Shown here: piece after piece, positions 11,008-21,865 of the stretch | How positions within the stretch are numbered: position 1 is the stretch's first letter | Layout of the letters: each line of letters begins with the position of its first letter | NCBI GenBank assembly: GCA_021234155.1 | Contig: JAJEKV010000149.1 | Coordinates: 760,956-824,955 of the forward strand | Direction of reading: 5' to 3' | Source: Isoetes taiwanensis | Lineage: Eukaryota > Streptophyta > Lycopodiopsida > Isoetales > Isoetaceae | DNA length: 64,000 nucleotides | Position numbers and translations under genes: made by a program | Notes under the pieces: generated by a model | The model's input: only the letters and a program-made list of their open reading frames with translations | Databases searched by the model: none | Told to the model about the DNA's origin: nothing

Positions 11008-12942
11008 GTAAAGTGTAATAAAGGGTACAATGAGTCCTCACAAAGGACGGATAGAAAGAATTAGAGCCTATCCTATGGATCTCTATGCTCCATTGATGTG
11101 TATATTGGGAATCCCATTTCCCAATTAAACACCATGACCGGTAGAGACACCATACATACTCATTCATTTAGATTGTTTTCCCTACTTGTCCCAATACTTG
11201 GGACTAGATCCTCAAAACTCATCCAATGACATCGGAAATAGTTATAGAACCCTTCAATCCTACCAATTCTGTCTAGTCCCTTATAGTAATTCACACCCAT
11301 CTTCCTATGGTGGGACAAAGCCATTAAAGCCACTTCCATATTGAAGTAATTCTTTAGTTTCTCAATAAAGATACTTTACCCCCCCCAAAGCCACATCATA
11401 ACGATGTTTCCATATAACCCAAAGGGTCACATTGAGCAAAGAAGCCATAATGGAGCATGTATCCGAACTCAGTATTATACCAGGCCATCCATGTTGGTGT
11501 ATACCTAGTCCTAGAAAGGGACACACCCAATGCCAAAACTCCATAATCTTACAACAGAAAAAAAGATGTGGAAGTGATTCACTAGCCCCCAAGCGACCAA
11601 GAGGGCACCGGGTCTATGGTCAAAATTCCTCTAAGGACCAACTTCACCTTGGTGTTGAGACCTCCTTGAAGAGCTGTCCACCGAAAGAATTGTATACTTC
11701 TAGAGCATAACGCTTTCCACGAGAGTTAGCTAGGAGGAACTTAGCTCTTGATCCATTCACTTGAAGCCTAGCCTCTCGCTTTAAGAGGGGAGACACCATA
11801 AAAGAGCCCGATAAATTCCAGCCACATTATAAATCTCCTAGCCCCGCACATGACCATTTTTGTTGGGACCATCAACACCAACGAATAACTTAACAGGTTC
11901 CAAATCTTTTTTAGTATCCTTCGCCTCCTTCTCACGCTCTTTGCACTATAAGTTTGAATGTAGTCCATGAGATCCACGTACCATTCTCCCAAAAATGATG
12001 TAAGTTTAGTATCCCATGGGCTCTCCATTTCTTGAAGAGTCGAAGATGAACTAGTGCCAAAGGGAGGCCATCCTTTTCCAAACACAAGTATTCGAATATA
12101 GGTATATTCTCCCGCCTCTTTAGGTATTTCCAAGGGGAGCGTAACCTATTTCCAAGCGTGGAGAATTCTCCTCAAGATCGGAGAATTGCTCGGGGCCACC
12201 TTAAAGTTATGGAAATAGGCACCTAGTTCATCCTTAGGGAGGGGCGGTTTACCTTGGATCTTGCATAACTCAAACCCGATTGCTTAACAAATATCAAAGC
12301 GGAGATGTATCTCCTTGTAAAACTCGCCCGACAAATTTAGCCGCTAATGCTTGAGTGCCGCTTAAAAGGACCTTTGCACCCCTAAACCTCCGACTTTCCT
12401 ATCTCTACATACCTCCGACCAAGCAACATTAGCCATACCCCTCCCCAAAAAAAAAAAAAAAAAAAAACATTCGATGATGATCTCAGATTTGGTTGTAAAC
12501 TCCTTTTTGAGCTCTGATGCAGGACGAAATATATGTGAGAGCTAGCTAGCACAACATTAGCAATTGCTACTCTACACTAACAGATAAAACAAGGAAAGCG
12601 AAACAAAGCCCAATCTTCTTCCTTAGTTTATCTAAAATAGGGGCCCAGAGACCCTTCATATTGTCTGAAAGGGCAAGCGCAAACCCTAGGAGCTTAAATG
12701 TTTCCTCAAGCTGCTACAACCGAAAGCCTAATCCATTAGCACCGGTCAATATCCCCCCTCCAAGGCCCATAGCACTATGCATTTATTGGCATTCAAAGAC
12801 AATACCGATACAATTTCAAATCAATCAATATTTCACTGGGAAGACTGTAGCTCTCATCATCATTTATGGGGGTCTTTTATTTATGGGGTTTCCATTGTTA
12901 TTTCTTGCCGTCATGCCATTTTTTTTTTTTTTTTTTTTTTTT
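11008..12942 (-). mobile_element. Tandem LINE unit 3
   Basis: Third copy of the same unit. RT piece at 12,660-12,860, internal run seen as A21 at 12,447-12,467, C-terminal region at 11,362-12,370, and a closing T24 at 12,919-12,942. The junction between RT segment and tail (tttatggggtttccattg followed by the T-run) is the same as in units 1 and 2, so the units share one rearrangement. It is non-coding now. Confidence 0.8.
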
Positions 12943-14940
12943 GAAAAAAAATGTAATAAAGGGGTACAATGAGTCCTCACAAAGGACGAGATAGAAAGAA
13001 TTAGAGCCTATCCTATGGATCTCTATGCTCCATTGATGTGTATATTGGGAATCCCATTTCCACGACACCATGATGCTAGACAAACCATACATACTCATTC
13101 ATTTAGATTGTTTTTTCTACTTGTCCCAATACTTGGGACTAGATCCTCAAAACTCATCCAATGACATCGAAAATAGTTATAGAACCCTTCAATCCTACCA
13201 ATTTTGTCTAGTCCCTTATAGTAATTCACCCCCATCTTCCTATGGTGGGATGAGCCATTAAAGCCACTTCAATATTGAAGTAATTATTTAGTTTCTCTAT
13301 AGAGATGCTTTTACCCCCCAAAGCCACATCATAACGATGTTTCCATATAACCCAAAGGGTCACATTGACCAAAGAAGCCATAATGGAGCATGTATCCGAA
13401 CTCAGTATTATACCAGGCCATCCAAGTTGGTGTATACCTAGTCCTAGAAAGAGACACACCCAATGCCAAAACTCCATAATCTTGCAACAGAAAAAAGGAT
13501 GTGGAAGAGATTCACTAGCCTGGCAGCCAAGAGGGCACTGGTCTATGGTCAAAATTCCTCTAAGGACCAACTTCACCTTGGTGTTGAGACCTCCTTGAAG
13601 AGCTGTCCACCGAAAGAATTGTATACTTCTAGAGCATAACGTTTTCCACGAGTTAGCTAGGAGGAACTTAGCTACTGATCCATTCACTTGAAGCCTAGCC
13701 TCTGCTTTAAGAGGGGAGATACCATAAAGAGCCTGATAAATTCCAGCCACATTATAAATCTCCTAGCCTGCACATGACCATTTTTCGTTGGGACCATCAA
13801 CACCAACGAATAACTTAACAGTTTCCAAATCTTTTTTTTGTATCCTTCTGCCTCCTTCTCCTGCTCTTTGCACTGTAAGTTTGAATGTAGTCCATGAGAT
13901 CCACGTACCATTCTCCCAAAAATGATGTAAGTTTAGTATCCCATGGGCTCTCCATTTCTTGAAGAGTCGAGGATGAACTAGTGCCAAAGGGAGGCCATTC
14001 TTTTCCAAAACACAAGCATTCCAGAATATACCAATTCTCCCAACCTCTTTAGGTATTTCCAAGGGGGAGCAGAACCTATTTCCAAGCATGGAGAATTCTC
14101 CTCAAGCTGGAGAAGTGCCGGGGGCCACCTTAAAGTTATGGAAATAGGCACCTAGTTCATCCCTAGGGAGGGACGGTTTACCTTGGATCTTGCATAACTC
14201 AAACCAGTGCTTAACAAATATCAAAGCAGGAGATGTATCTCCTTGTAAAACTCGCCAGACAAATTTAGCCGCTAATGCTTGAGTCTGCTTAAAAGGGCCT
14301 TTGCAGCCTAAACCTCCAGCTTTCCTATCTCTACATACCTCGGACCAAGCAACATTAGCCATACCCCCTCCCCCAAAAAAAAAAAAAAAAAAAAAAAAAA
14401 AACTTTCTGATGATGACCTGTATTTGGTTGTAAACTCCTTTCTGAGCTACGAGTACCGACGAGAAATATATGTGAGAGCTAGCTAGCACAACATTAGCAA
14501 GTGCTACTCTACCTGCCACCGATAAACCGCGAGCAGACCAAAACCCAATCTTCTTCCTTAGTTTATCTAAAATAGGGGCCCCAGAGACCCTTCATATTGT
14601 ATGAAAGGGCAAGCGCAAAACCTAGGAGCTTAACTGTTTTCTCAACTGCTACAACTGGAAAGCCTAATCCATTAGCACGGGGGTCAATATCCCCCTCCAA
14701 GGCCCATAGCACTATGCATTTATTGGCATTCAGCACAATACCAGATATAATTTCAAAATCAATCAATATTTCACGGAAAGACTGGAAGCTCTCATCATCA
14801 TACCTGAGGAAGATGAAGGTGTCATCTGCATACTGCATAATTGGAAGTTTTTCTCCTTGACTTGGCATCACCAAACCACCGAGGACCCCTTCCAAAACTT
14901 TGAAGTTAAACATCTTTGTGAGAAGGTTAGCCATAAATTA
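12943..14940 (-). mobile_element. Tandem LINE unit 4, with RT active site
   Basis: The most complete minus-strand unit. Its RT part extends further upstream than the others: 14,563-14,934 reads continuously for 123 residues and includes the reverse-transcriptase catalytic motif YADDT at about 14,817-14,832, followed by ESFQSFREI, NANKCIVLW and NGLGFP. The internal run is A28 at 14,375-14,402. The C-terminal zinc region at 13,226-13,750 gives 174 residues with the pattern CPLGC...LPHPFFCC (zf-RVT family, C-terminal to plant L1 RT). Upstream RT, endonuclease and ORF1 are absent, so this is a fragment of a longer LINE. Confidence 0.85.
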
Positions 14941-15054
14941 GAAAGAGGTATGGAGCAAGCGGGCAATACAGATAGATCATAAGGTCAGGTTTCTTTGACG
15001 CCATACTAGAAATTGGAATATGTGTTGATTATATTTGTCATCGAGGGGGCAGTG

Positions 15055-16310
15055 CTAGGAGGCATGGTTTGCTAGATAGAAGGCAGCCAAGAAAGAGCTT
15101 CTTAATAAGATGCAGATTTCACCTTTGTATAGTGATGCCAAGCAACCCGAGTATAGAAAGTTCTGCCACAATATACATGCGCACTGGCACGATGGACACA
15201 ATCCATGGTCTAAAGATGATGAGTGGTCTTGGCCCTTGCATCCCTCTATTGCAGAAGTAATAGCTAACCTGCTGCTAGACATGAGGGATTTTCAAGCTGT
15301 GTAGAGTAATATGATCGAGAGGGGAAAGGAGTTGTACCACAATACCACACCAGTCGAGAGAGCCACTTATCGCTTCAAGGTGGACCATGAGGATATATGG
15401 CGTCATGGGTATCAGTTACGTATAAACGTTATGTACACTTATCCAATATGGAAGAGATGAAATAAATTTTTTATTTTCTTGGGGTGTCATGTCTATTGTG
15501 TCGCAGGAGCATTCCTTGGTCCAGATTGGGATGCCGTGGAGAGTGGAATGGATGCTTGGGTGAGATCAGGAAAAATCATATACCACCAACCTTATGCACC
15601 CACCCACGATGACCTAGCTATGAGGCCTTGGATTGTTGTCATCCAGAACAAATGGATGCTAGATCAAGCAATTAGATACAGGCCGAAGGGGGTTGGACCA
15701 TGGATTCCACATCCAAAATTAATATGTATGGGTGTCCACTCTATGGTGCACATGTTCCTAATCTCAATGGTATCGGTGTGCCTGTTTTCTACATGTTGTG
15801 CACCACTGTGCCTGGTGAGCACCATAAAAGAATTGCATTGAGAGTGGCTCTACGTGCAGTCTTCGCCCGCATGGGTAGTGTTCGATCTACGGCTATTACC
15901 CTAGACCTTGACAATGCAGAAGGAGCGGCTCTTGATGATGGAATGAGTTATACAATGCAGATTATGTTATGTGATGTATTGCTTGCAGATCGCATGTCAT
16001 GTTCTTGCGTGTTAGTTCTATATGAAACGAGTGTGGCTAAAGTATCTGCTACTGAAGGTACGTCCGAAGCACACATATTTTATCTTCTCGAAGCCTTCAA
16101 TTGCTGAGGTCCCCATGTACCAAGTTCAACATGTAAGAAGGATATCTTTTCTCGCCTTTCCACCATGATGACTTGCACCACCAGGTGGGAATACCTCGGT
16201 CACTTCGACGAGCTTGTGGAGAATTATAAAGACAATGAGAGCATTATGAGATTTGACATTTGGAGTTTCAAATACACGCTACAAGTACAACAACACGTAG
16301 AGTTTTAAAT
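15055..16310 (+). pseudogene. MULE-like transposase remnant, N-terminal and middle part
   Basis: Plus-strand fragments read as one protein over several frames. 15,110-15,304 gives HPSIAEVIANLL. After a probable intron ending in gtgtcgcag at 15,506, 15,507-15,700 gives a GPDWDAVESGMDAW stretch. 15,740-15,960 reads YMLCTTVPGEHHKRIALRVA and then ARMGSVRSTAITLDLDNAEG, the last resembling the catalytic-aspartate region of MULE-type DDE transposases (segment before a CHFH-like motif). 16,150-16,260 gives a CTTRWEYLGHFDELVENY stretch. I assign it to the MULE/SWIM transposase group by this layout and by the SWIM-like end at 17.9 kb. No terminal inverted repeats were found. Frame breaks make it a pseudogene. 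Confidence 0.55.
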
Positions 16311-16378
16311 ACATATAGTCTTTCTAATATATACTGAGAGTTTCATTTGCATGCTTGCATATAGTTATCTGTGTCATA

Positions 16379-17396
16379 ACTGGGTCCAATGATCAACTTT
16401 TATGGCCCGCCCATCCTTAGATAGATCTCCTCCCCTGCAAAAGAAGGGGAAAAAAATTATAGCCATTATGAATAAGGGTGGCATAAAAAAAATGCCCTTC
16501 CCCTTGAAAGGGCAAAAAATTAAACAGCCTTTAAAATAAGGGCAAAGATTTAAAAAAGCCTTGAAATTCTATTAACATCAATCGTTAATTTATATAGCAT
16601 TATCATAACTATTATTGTAAAATAGCAAGAAATAAAAAATCTACAACTAAAAAGGCTAATGTTTGAAGGAAAAAATAAAAAAATAAAATAATTAAAGAAA
16701 TCGGAAAACAAAAAGCAATGTTTATTTTTGGTGGCGGGGGGCAGGAACTTCCTTCTACTTGCCGCTTTCTTCCACAATGGCAATCATGATGCACCATTCT
16801 CAACTATCGGGGTCATGAGAGTGATCGGAATCACAAGACATGGACAAAAAGTTCAAGAATCAGACTCATTGGCATTCCTTCTCCAATCAAACTTCGCTGC
16901 TTTGTCAGTGCATCGTGCAATGGCATATGATTCACATGAAAAACATGGCAAGTTAATGCGTGCTTCCAATTCTTTGCATTCCTTTGTATTTTGTTTGCTT
17001 TAATGCATTTTTTTTTCTATTCTTGCCAGTTCTTTGTTGCATTCTTCTATTCTTTCTTGCATTCTTTATTGTCTAATACACGATCAACAAATTTTATAGC
17101 TTGAAATCACAAAAAGGGTTTACGTTCTATTTACATTCTGGCTATGATATGTTTATAAATATATGAACTGCTATGTCTTTTTGAAATAAAAATTACTTTC
17201 TTCTCTATAAATGTGGGTTTGATAGATAAATGTTGTTTTACAATGAGTTTTGTAGTAAATAAGAGCAGTTTACATTGTACCATGAAATAAAAAGGGTTGA
17301 TATAATTTTAACCTTCCCAAAAAAGGGCAACTCAAAATATGCCCTTAGAAAAAAAAAGTAACGTCTACCCTTATAAGTTGATCCCTGACTGGGTCC
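16379..17396. mobile_element. 1,000-bp non-autonomous element with 9-bp target duplication
   Basis: The 9-mer actgggtcc occurs at 16,379-16,387 and again at 17,388-17,396, exactly flanking 1,000 bp. The inner ends are inverted: aatgatcaacttttatgg on the left and, read from the right end, cagggatcaacttataagg. Nine-base target duplications are typical of Mutator-like elements. The interior is AT-rich, with repeated agggcaaa / tgcccttt phrases near both ends, and has no credible gene. It interrupts the MULE-like remnant and was probably moved by a transposase supplied in trans. Confidence 0.75.
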
Positions 17397-18240
17397 TTGG
17401 AGGACATTGAGATGGTAAATGGCAGAAACATGCTAGAATGTTCTCTCATGGTCATTAAGGACACCCCCAAACCTAACGGAAGTGCAATGGCGTGTTCGAG
17501 GTGTGCAATTTACGTAGCGCAATGTGAATGTTCACATGCACTACATATTATCCAATTATCCACCTTGATTGGCTATCCTGATGGAGGGGTTCCCATTGGT
17601 GGCTCAATGTTGGAATTGTCCAGCAGTGTCAAGAATTTGGTATGCAATATCTAATATTTTTAATATCGCCTCAACTCAAATTACTAGTGTTTCCTCCAAC
17701 TATCTTGTAGATGCCAGTGGATGGTTTGGGGGTCGTGGCTGTAGCAAGCGCTTAGCAGCAGCTGAGCGCTTATGCAAGTTGGAACATGAGCACCGAGGTG
17801 CGATTGTTTTGATGGATAAAGAATACATCGTGCTTCATGTTATTTTCGAGTCAAACTCAGAGTTGAGATATCTTGTGGAAATGCATGCAGCATATTGCAG
17901 TTGTCCAAGCATAATATCTAGGCAAGCACCTTTTGGTAGCGGAGCACTACCTTATGTAAGATCCTCCATCCGTCTATGAATGTAGATGAGATTGCTGGAG
18001 TTGACTATGGAATTGAGGCCGCAAAGGGCACAATGGAGACATTACAAGAAGTTGCCTTCAACTTTGTAAAGAAAAAGCAAGCGACTCTTCAAAAGATACA
18101 ATTTGAGAGAATCTCTTGCCCGGACAAAGAAGAGCTCGAAAGCATTATTCAAGATGTAAGCGAGATGTCGATTGCTTTCGGTTTTAAGTGGATGGGCAGT
18201 ACCTTTGAGGTTCAAAGGGCCTTATGCACGCATCATAGGA
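17397..18240 (+). pseudogene. MULE-like transposase remnant, SWIM-like C-terminal part
   Basis: Continues the protein interrupted by the 1,000-bp element. 17,690-17,920 reads NYLVDASGWFGGRGCSKRL, then LEHEHRGAIVLMDKEYIVLH and YLVEMHAAYCSCPS; the last matches the start of a SWIM zinc finger (C-x-C...C-x-H), a domain common in MULE and FAR1-like proteins. The CxH half is disrupted around 17,925-17,960. From 17,976 a frame continues with MNVDEIAGVDYGIEAAKG and ends about 18,240 where LINE sequence begins. The same frame stays open into the LINE, giving a 285-codon chimera to 18,833. Family assignment is moderate. Confidence 0.5.
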
Positions 18241-18242
18241 TG

Positions 18243-20203
18243 CTTTTGCTGAGCATTGTACCCTTTATTACACTTTACACCCCTCCCAAAAAAAAAAAAA
18301 AAGGGCGGGCAAATAACAATGGAAACCCCATAAATGATGATGAGAGCTTCCAGTCTTTCCGTGAAATATTGATTGATTTCGAAATTATATCTGGTATTGT
18401 GCTGAATGCCAATAAATGCATAGTGCTATGGGCCTTGGAGGGGGATATTGACCCCCGTGCTAATGGATTAGGCTTTCCAGTTGTAGCAGTTGAGGAAACA
18501 TTTAAGCTCCTAGGTTTGGCGCTTGCCTTTTCAGACAATATGAAGGGTCTCTGGGCCCCTATTTTAGATAAACTAAGGAAGAAGATTGGGCTTTGTTCTG
18601 CTCGCGGTTTATCGGTGGCAGGTAGAGTAGCAATTGCTAATGTTGTGCTAGCTAGCTCTCACATATATTTCTCGTCGGTACTCGTAGCTCAGAAAGGAGT
18701 TTACAACCAAATACAGGTCATCATCAGAAAGTTTTTTTTTTTTTTTTTTTTTGGGGTTATGGCTAATGTTGCTTGGTCCGAGGTATGTAGAGATAGGAAA
18801 GCCGGAGGTTTAGGGCTGCAAAGGTCCTTTTAAGGCACTCAAGCATTAGCGGCTAAATTTGTCTGGTGAGTTTTACAAGGAGATACATCACCTGCTTTGA
18901 TATTTGTTAAGCACTGGTTTGAGTTATGCAAGATCCAAGGTAAACCGTCCCTCCCTAGGGATGAACTAGGTGCCTATTTCCATAACTTTAAGGTGGCCCC
19001 CGGCAGTTCTCCAGTCTTGAGGAGAATTCTCCACGCTTGGAAAGAGGTTTTGCTCCCCCTTGGAAATACCTAAAGAGACTGGGAGAATATACCTATATTC
19101 TGGAATACTTGTGTTTGGGAAAAGGATGGCCTCCCTTTGGCACTAGTTCATCCTCGACTCTTCAAGAAATGGAGAGCCCATGGGATACTAAACTTACATC
19201 ATTTTTGGGAGAATGGTACGTGGATCTCATGGACTACATTCAAACTTATAGTGCAAAGAGCAGGAGAAGGAGGCAGAAGGATACTAAAAAAAGATTTGGA
19301 AACTGTTAAGTTATTCGTTGGTGTTGATGGTCCCAACGAAAAATGGTCATGTGCAGGCTAGGAGATTTATAATGTGGCTGGAATTTATCAGGCTCTTTAT
19401 GGTGTCTCCCCTCTTAAAGCAGAGGCTAGGCTTCAAGTGAATGGATCAGTAGCTAAGTTCCTCCTAGCTAACTCGTGGAAAACGTTATGCTCTAGAAGTA
19501 TACAATTCTTTCGGTGGACAGCTCTTCAAGGAGGTCTCAACACCAAGGTGAAGTTGGTCCTTAGAGGAATTTTGACCATAGATCAGTGCCCTCTTGGTTG
19601 CCAGGCTAGTGAATCTCTTCCACATCTTTTTTTCTGTTGTAAGATTATGGAGTTTTGGCATTGGGTGTGTGTCCCTTTCTAGGACTAGGTATACACCAAC
19701 TTGGATGGCCTGGTATAATACTGAGTTCGGATACATGCTCCATTATGGCTTCTTTGGTCAATGTGACCCTTTGGGTTATATGGAAACATCGTTATGATGT
19801 GGCTTTGGGGGGGCAAAGTATCTCTATTGAGAAACTAAAGAATTACTTCAATATGGAAGTGGCTTTAATGGCTCAACCACCATAGGAAGATGGGGGTGAA
19901 TTACCATAAGGGACTAGACAGAATTGGTAGGATTGAAGGGTTCTATAACTATTTCAGATGTCATTGGATGAGTTTTGAGGATCTAGTACCAAGTATTGGG
20001 ACAAGTAGGGAAAACAATCTAAAGATAAGAGTATGTATGGTTTCTCTACCATCATGGTGTCGTGGAAATGGGATTCCCAATATACACATCAATGGAGCAT
20101 AGAGATCCATAGGATAGGCTCTAATTCTTTCTATCTATCCTTTGTGAGGACTCATTGTACCCTTTATTACACATTACAACCCCTCCCCCCCAAAAAAAAA
20201 AAA
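18243..20203 (+). mobile_element. Plus-strand copy of the rearranged LINE unit
   Basis: Opposite orientation to the 7.3-14.9 kb array. It begins with a 3' UTR tail (tgtaccctttattacactttac) and A15 at 18,288-18,302, then the shared junction, an RT segment at 18,340-18,730 (ESFQSFREI, NANKCIVLW, NGLGFP), a T21 run at 18,732-18,752 coding a Phe stretch, NVAWSEVCRDRKAGG at 18,762, and the C-terminal region. 19,374-19,682 reads 102 residues with FFRWTALQGGLN and CPLGCQ...LPHLFFCC, the zf-RVT-like motif. The 3' UTR and an A12 run end it at 20,203. Only the second half of ORF2 is present, so the copy is defective. Confidence 0.85.
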
Positions 20204-20636
20204 GGGCATGACGGCAAATAACAATGGAAACCCCATAAATAAAAGACCCCATAAATGATGAGCTTCCAGTCTTTCCGTGAAATATTGATTGATTTCGAAA
20301 TTATATCTGGTATTGTGCTGAATGCCAATAAATGCATAGTGCTATGGGCCTTGGAGGGGGATTTTGACCCCCGTGCTAATGGATTAGGCTTTCCAGTTGT
20401 AGCAGTTGAGGAAACATTTAAGCTCCTAGGTTTGGCGCTTGCCCTTTCAGACAATATGAAGGGTCTCTGGGCACCTATTTTAGATAAACTAAGGAAGAAG
20501 ATTGGGCTTTGTTCTGCTCGCTGTTTATCGGTGGCAGGTAGAGTAGCAATTGCTAATGTTGTGCTAGCTAGCTCTCACATATATTTTCGGTTGTACTCGT
20601 AGCTCAGAAAGGAGTTTACAACCAAATACAGGTCAA
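20204..20636 (+). mobile_element. Partial second plus-strand LINE unit, cut by gypsy LTR
   Basis: After the A-run, a new unit starts with the same junction bases (gggcatgacggcaaataac) and the RT segment; 20,255-20,602 reads for 115 residues. The unit stops at the place where others continue into catcatcagaaag and the T-run. Gypsy LTR sequence begins at about 20,637. This shows that the plus-strand side was also a tandem array. Confidence 0.8.
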
Positions 20637-21237
20637 TGTCTTTGGTTGCAATGTTGATGCTATGGTTGCTTGGTTATTGTGTATGTGGTTTTAATGTTGG
20701 AATCAAGTTGCAATGGCTATGCTTGGTATAATTATGCACTGTGGTTATGCTTGTTGGATTAATTACTTGGGTTGCAGGGGCGAGGTTACGGTAAGGCTAC
20801 GTTATTGTTCTAAGTTAACGCTTTGTGATTATTAATGCTAGACATGTCCTAGATTCCCCGATCCCCACTTAGTCCGTGTGACTAACCCCGTGGTTAATGG
20901 TGTAAGCAGAAGTGCGAGATGCTCCGGAGAGTAGCCAAGCTTCTAAAAGGCGAGAGTAGAAGAGTGTGGATTGTTATTCAATAAACTTGACTATTAATAC
21001 CATTAATATTATATATGGGCTTGAAGCTATAATTATTTTAAAACTTTGGTTGTGGTGTGGGGTTTTTCTTTGAGCAATGGCAAGTATAATTTTTGGGACC
21101 TTTGAGCATGTATAAAGATTAAATTCTTTACCTAAGTATGCATGTATCAATTTTCTGAGTCCCAAGAGTAAATAGATCCAACGGTAGAGATCGATGGGAT
21201 CTCCAGTTACCGAGAGGTTAACCGCCGCCAGGGCACA
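20637..21237 (+). repeat. Gypsy 5' LTR, 3' part (copy 1)
   Basis: About 600 bp that match the LTR at 50,083-50,440 plus 51,540-51,661, including ggttgcaatgttgatgc at the left and the phrase gggcttgaagctataatt. It ends just before the primer-binding site. The left end abuts LINE sequence, and the 3' LTR near 48-51.7 kb seems to extend further upstream, so this is probably only the right-hand part of a longer LTR. Confidence 0.7.
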
Positions 21238-21241
21238 TCAC

Positions 21242-21260
21242 TTGGTAATATCGAGCAAGC
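21242..21260 (+). promoter_or_regulatory. Primer-binding site (degraded in copy 1)
   Basis: ttggtaatatcgagcaagc aligns with the intact ttggtatcagagcaagc of copy 2 at 32,040-32,056. The two indels lie at a CAG and a CG. It marks the LTR/internal boundary. Confidence 0.55.
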
Positions 21261-21333
21261 TTCCCTCGATTAGTGGATTATAAGATTTTTGATTATTGAT
21301 GATATTTGCTATGGTTCCAGATTCTTGTAGAGA

Positions 21334-21508
21334 TGAGTTCCCTAAGAGGATCCCCAAGAGGAGCTGGGCCTAGTGGAACCTCTGATATAGCCGATATCTT
21401 GCAGGCTATCCAGCGAGTGTTGCAGCAGAGTGCATTGCAACAAAAGACAACAGCTGACAAGGCAGTAGAGAAGGTGTTGAAGGACACTAAGAGGGAAGTA
21501 TTATTCAT
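21334..21508 (+). pseudogene. Gypsy gag N-terminal stub (copy 1)
   Basis: ATG at 21,334 opens about 58 residues (SSLRGSPRGAGPSG, then ADILQAIQRVLQQSALQQ and a lysine-rich end). The position just after LTR and primer-binding site makes it the gag start. The rest of gag, including any CCHC knuckle, is missing: protease sequence follows within a few codons, so an internal deletion removed most of the structural protein. In copy 2 the frame is lost where gcaggct reads gcggct. Confidence 0.55.
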
Positions 21509-21511
21509 GGA

Positions 21512-21865
21512 GTTCTTGTTCTCTTTCTTATTGATTGTGGTAGTACACATTGTTTTATTTCCCCAAGGCTGGCAAAGAAACTAGATTTGAATATGATTAG
21601 TCGGGACCCTAGATATGTGGAGTTGGCTGATGGTAAAATTAAGACTTCTTATGCTAAGGTAGACAATCTTAAATTCCAAGTAGGAGATCTTGAGTTCCAT
21701 ACTAGTTTTGAAGTATTGAGCCTAGGGAAGTATGATGCTATTCTAAGTATGTGCTGGAAGGATTGCCTTCATCATTAGTGGTTACACCTTTGTCCCGGAA
21801 AAGTTTTAAGAAACAGATTAAGAAGGGTTGCATAAGAATGGGATGTGTTAGATTCATTTTTGGGT
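21512..21865 (+). pseudogene. Gypsy aspartic protease (copy 1)
   Basis: A frame open to the stop at 21,776-21,778 carries the retroviral-type aspartic protease. The catalytic motif LIDCGSTH lies at 21,530-21,550 (Cys in place of the usual Ser/Thr after the Asp). Then come VELADGKIKTSYAK, VGDLEFHTSFEV and the flap-distal DAILSMCW (usual form DAILGMxWL). This enzyme cuts the gag-pol polyprotein. Beyond 21,778 frame-shifted remnants continue to about 21,865, where the pol reading stops; matching pol sequence resumes at 42,706. Both copies are broken after the same motif. Confidence 0.7.
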
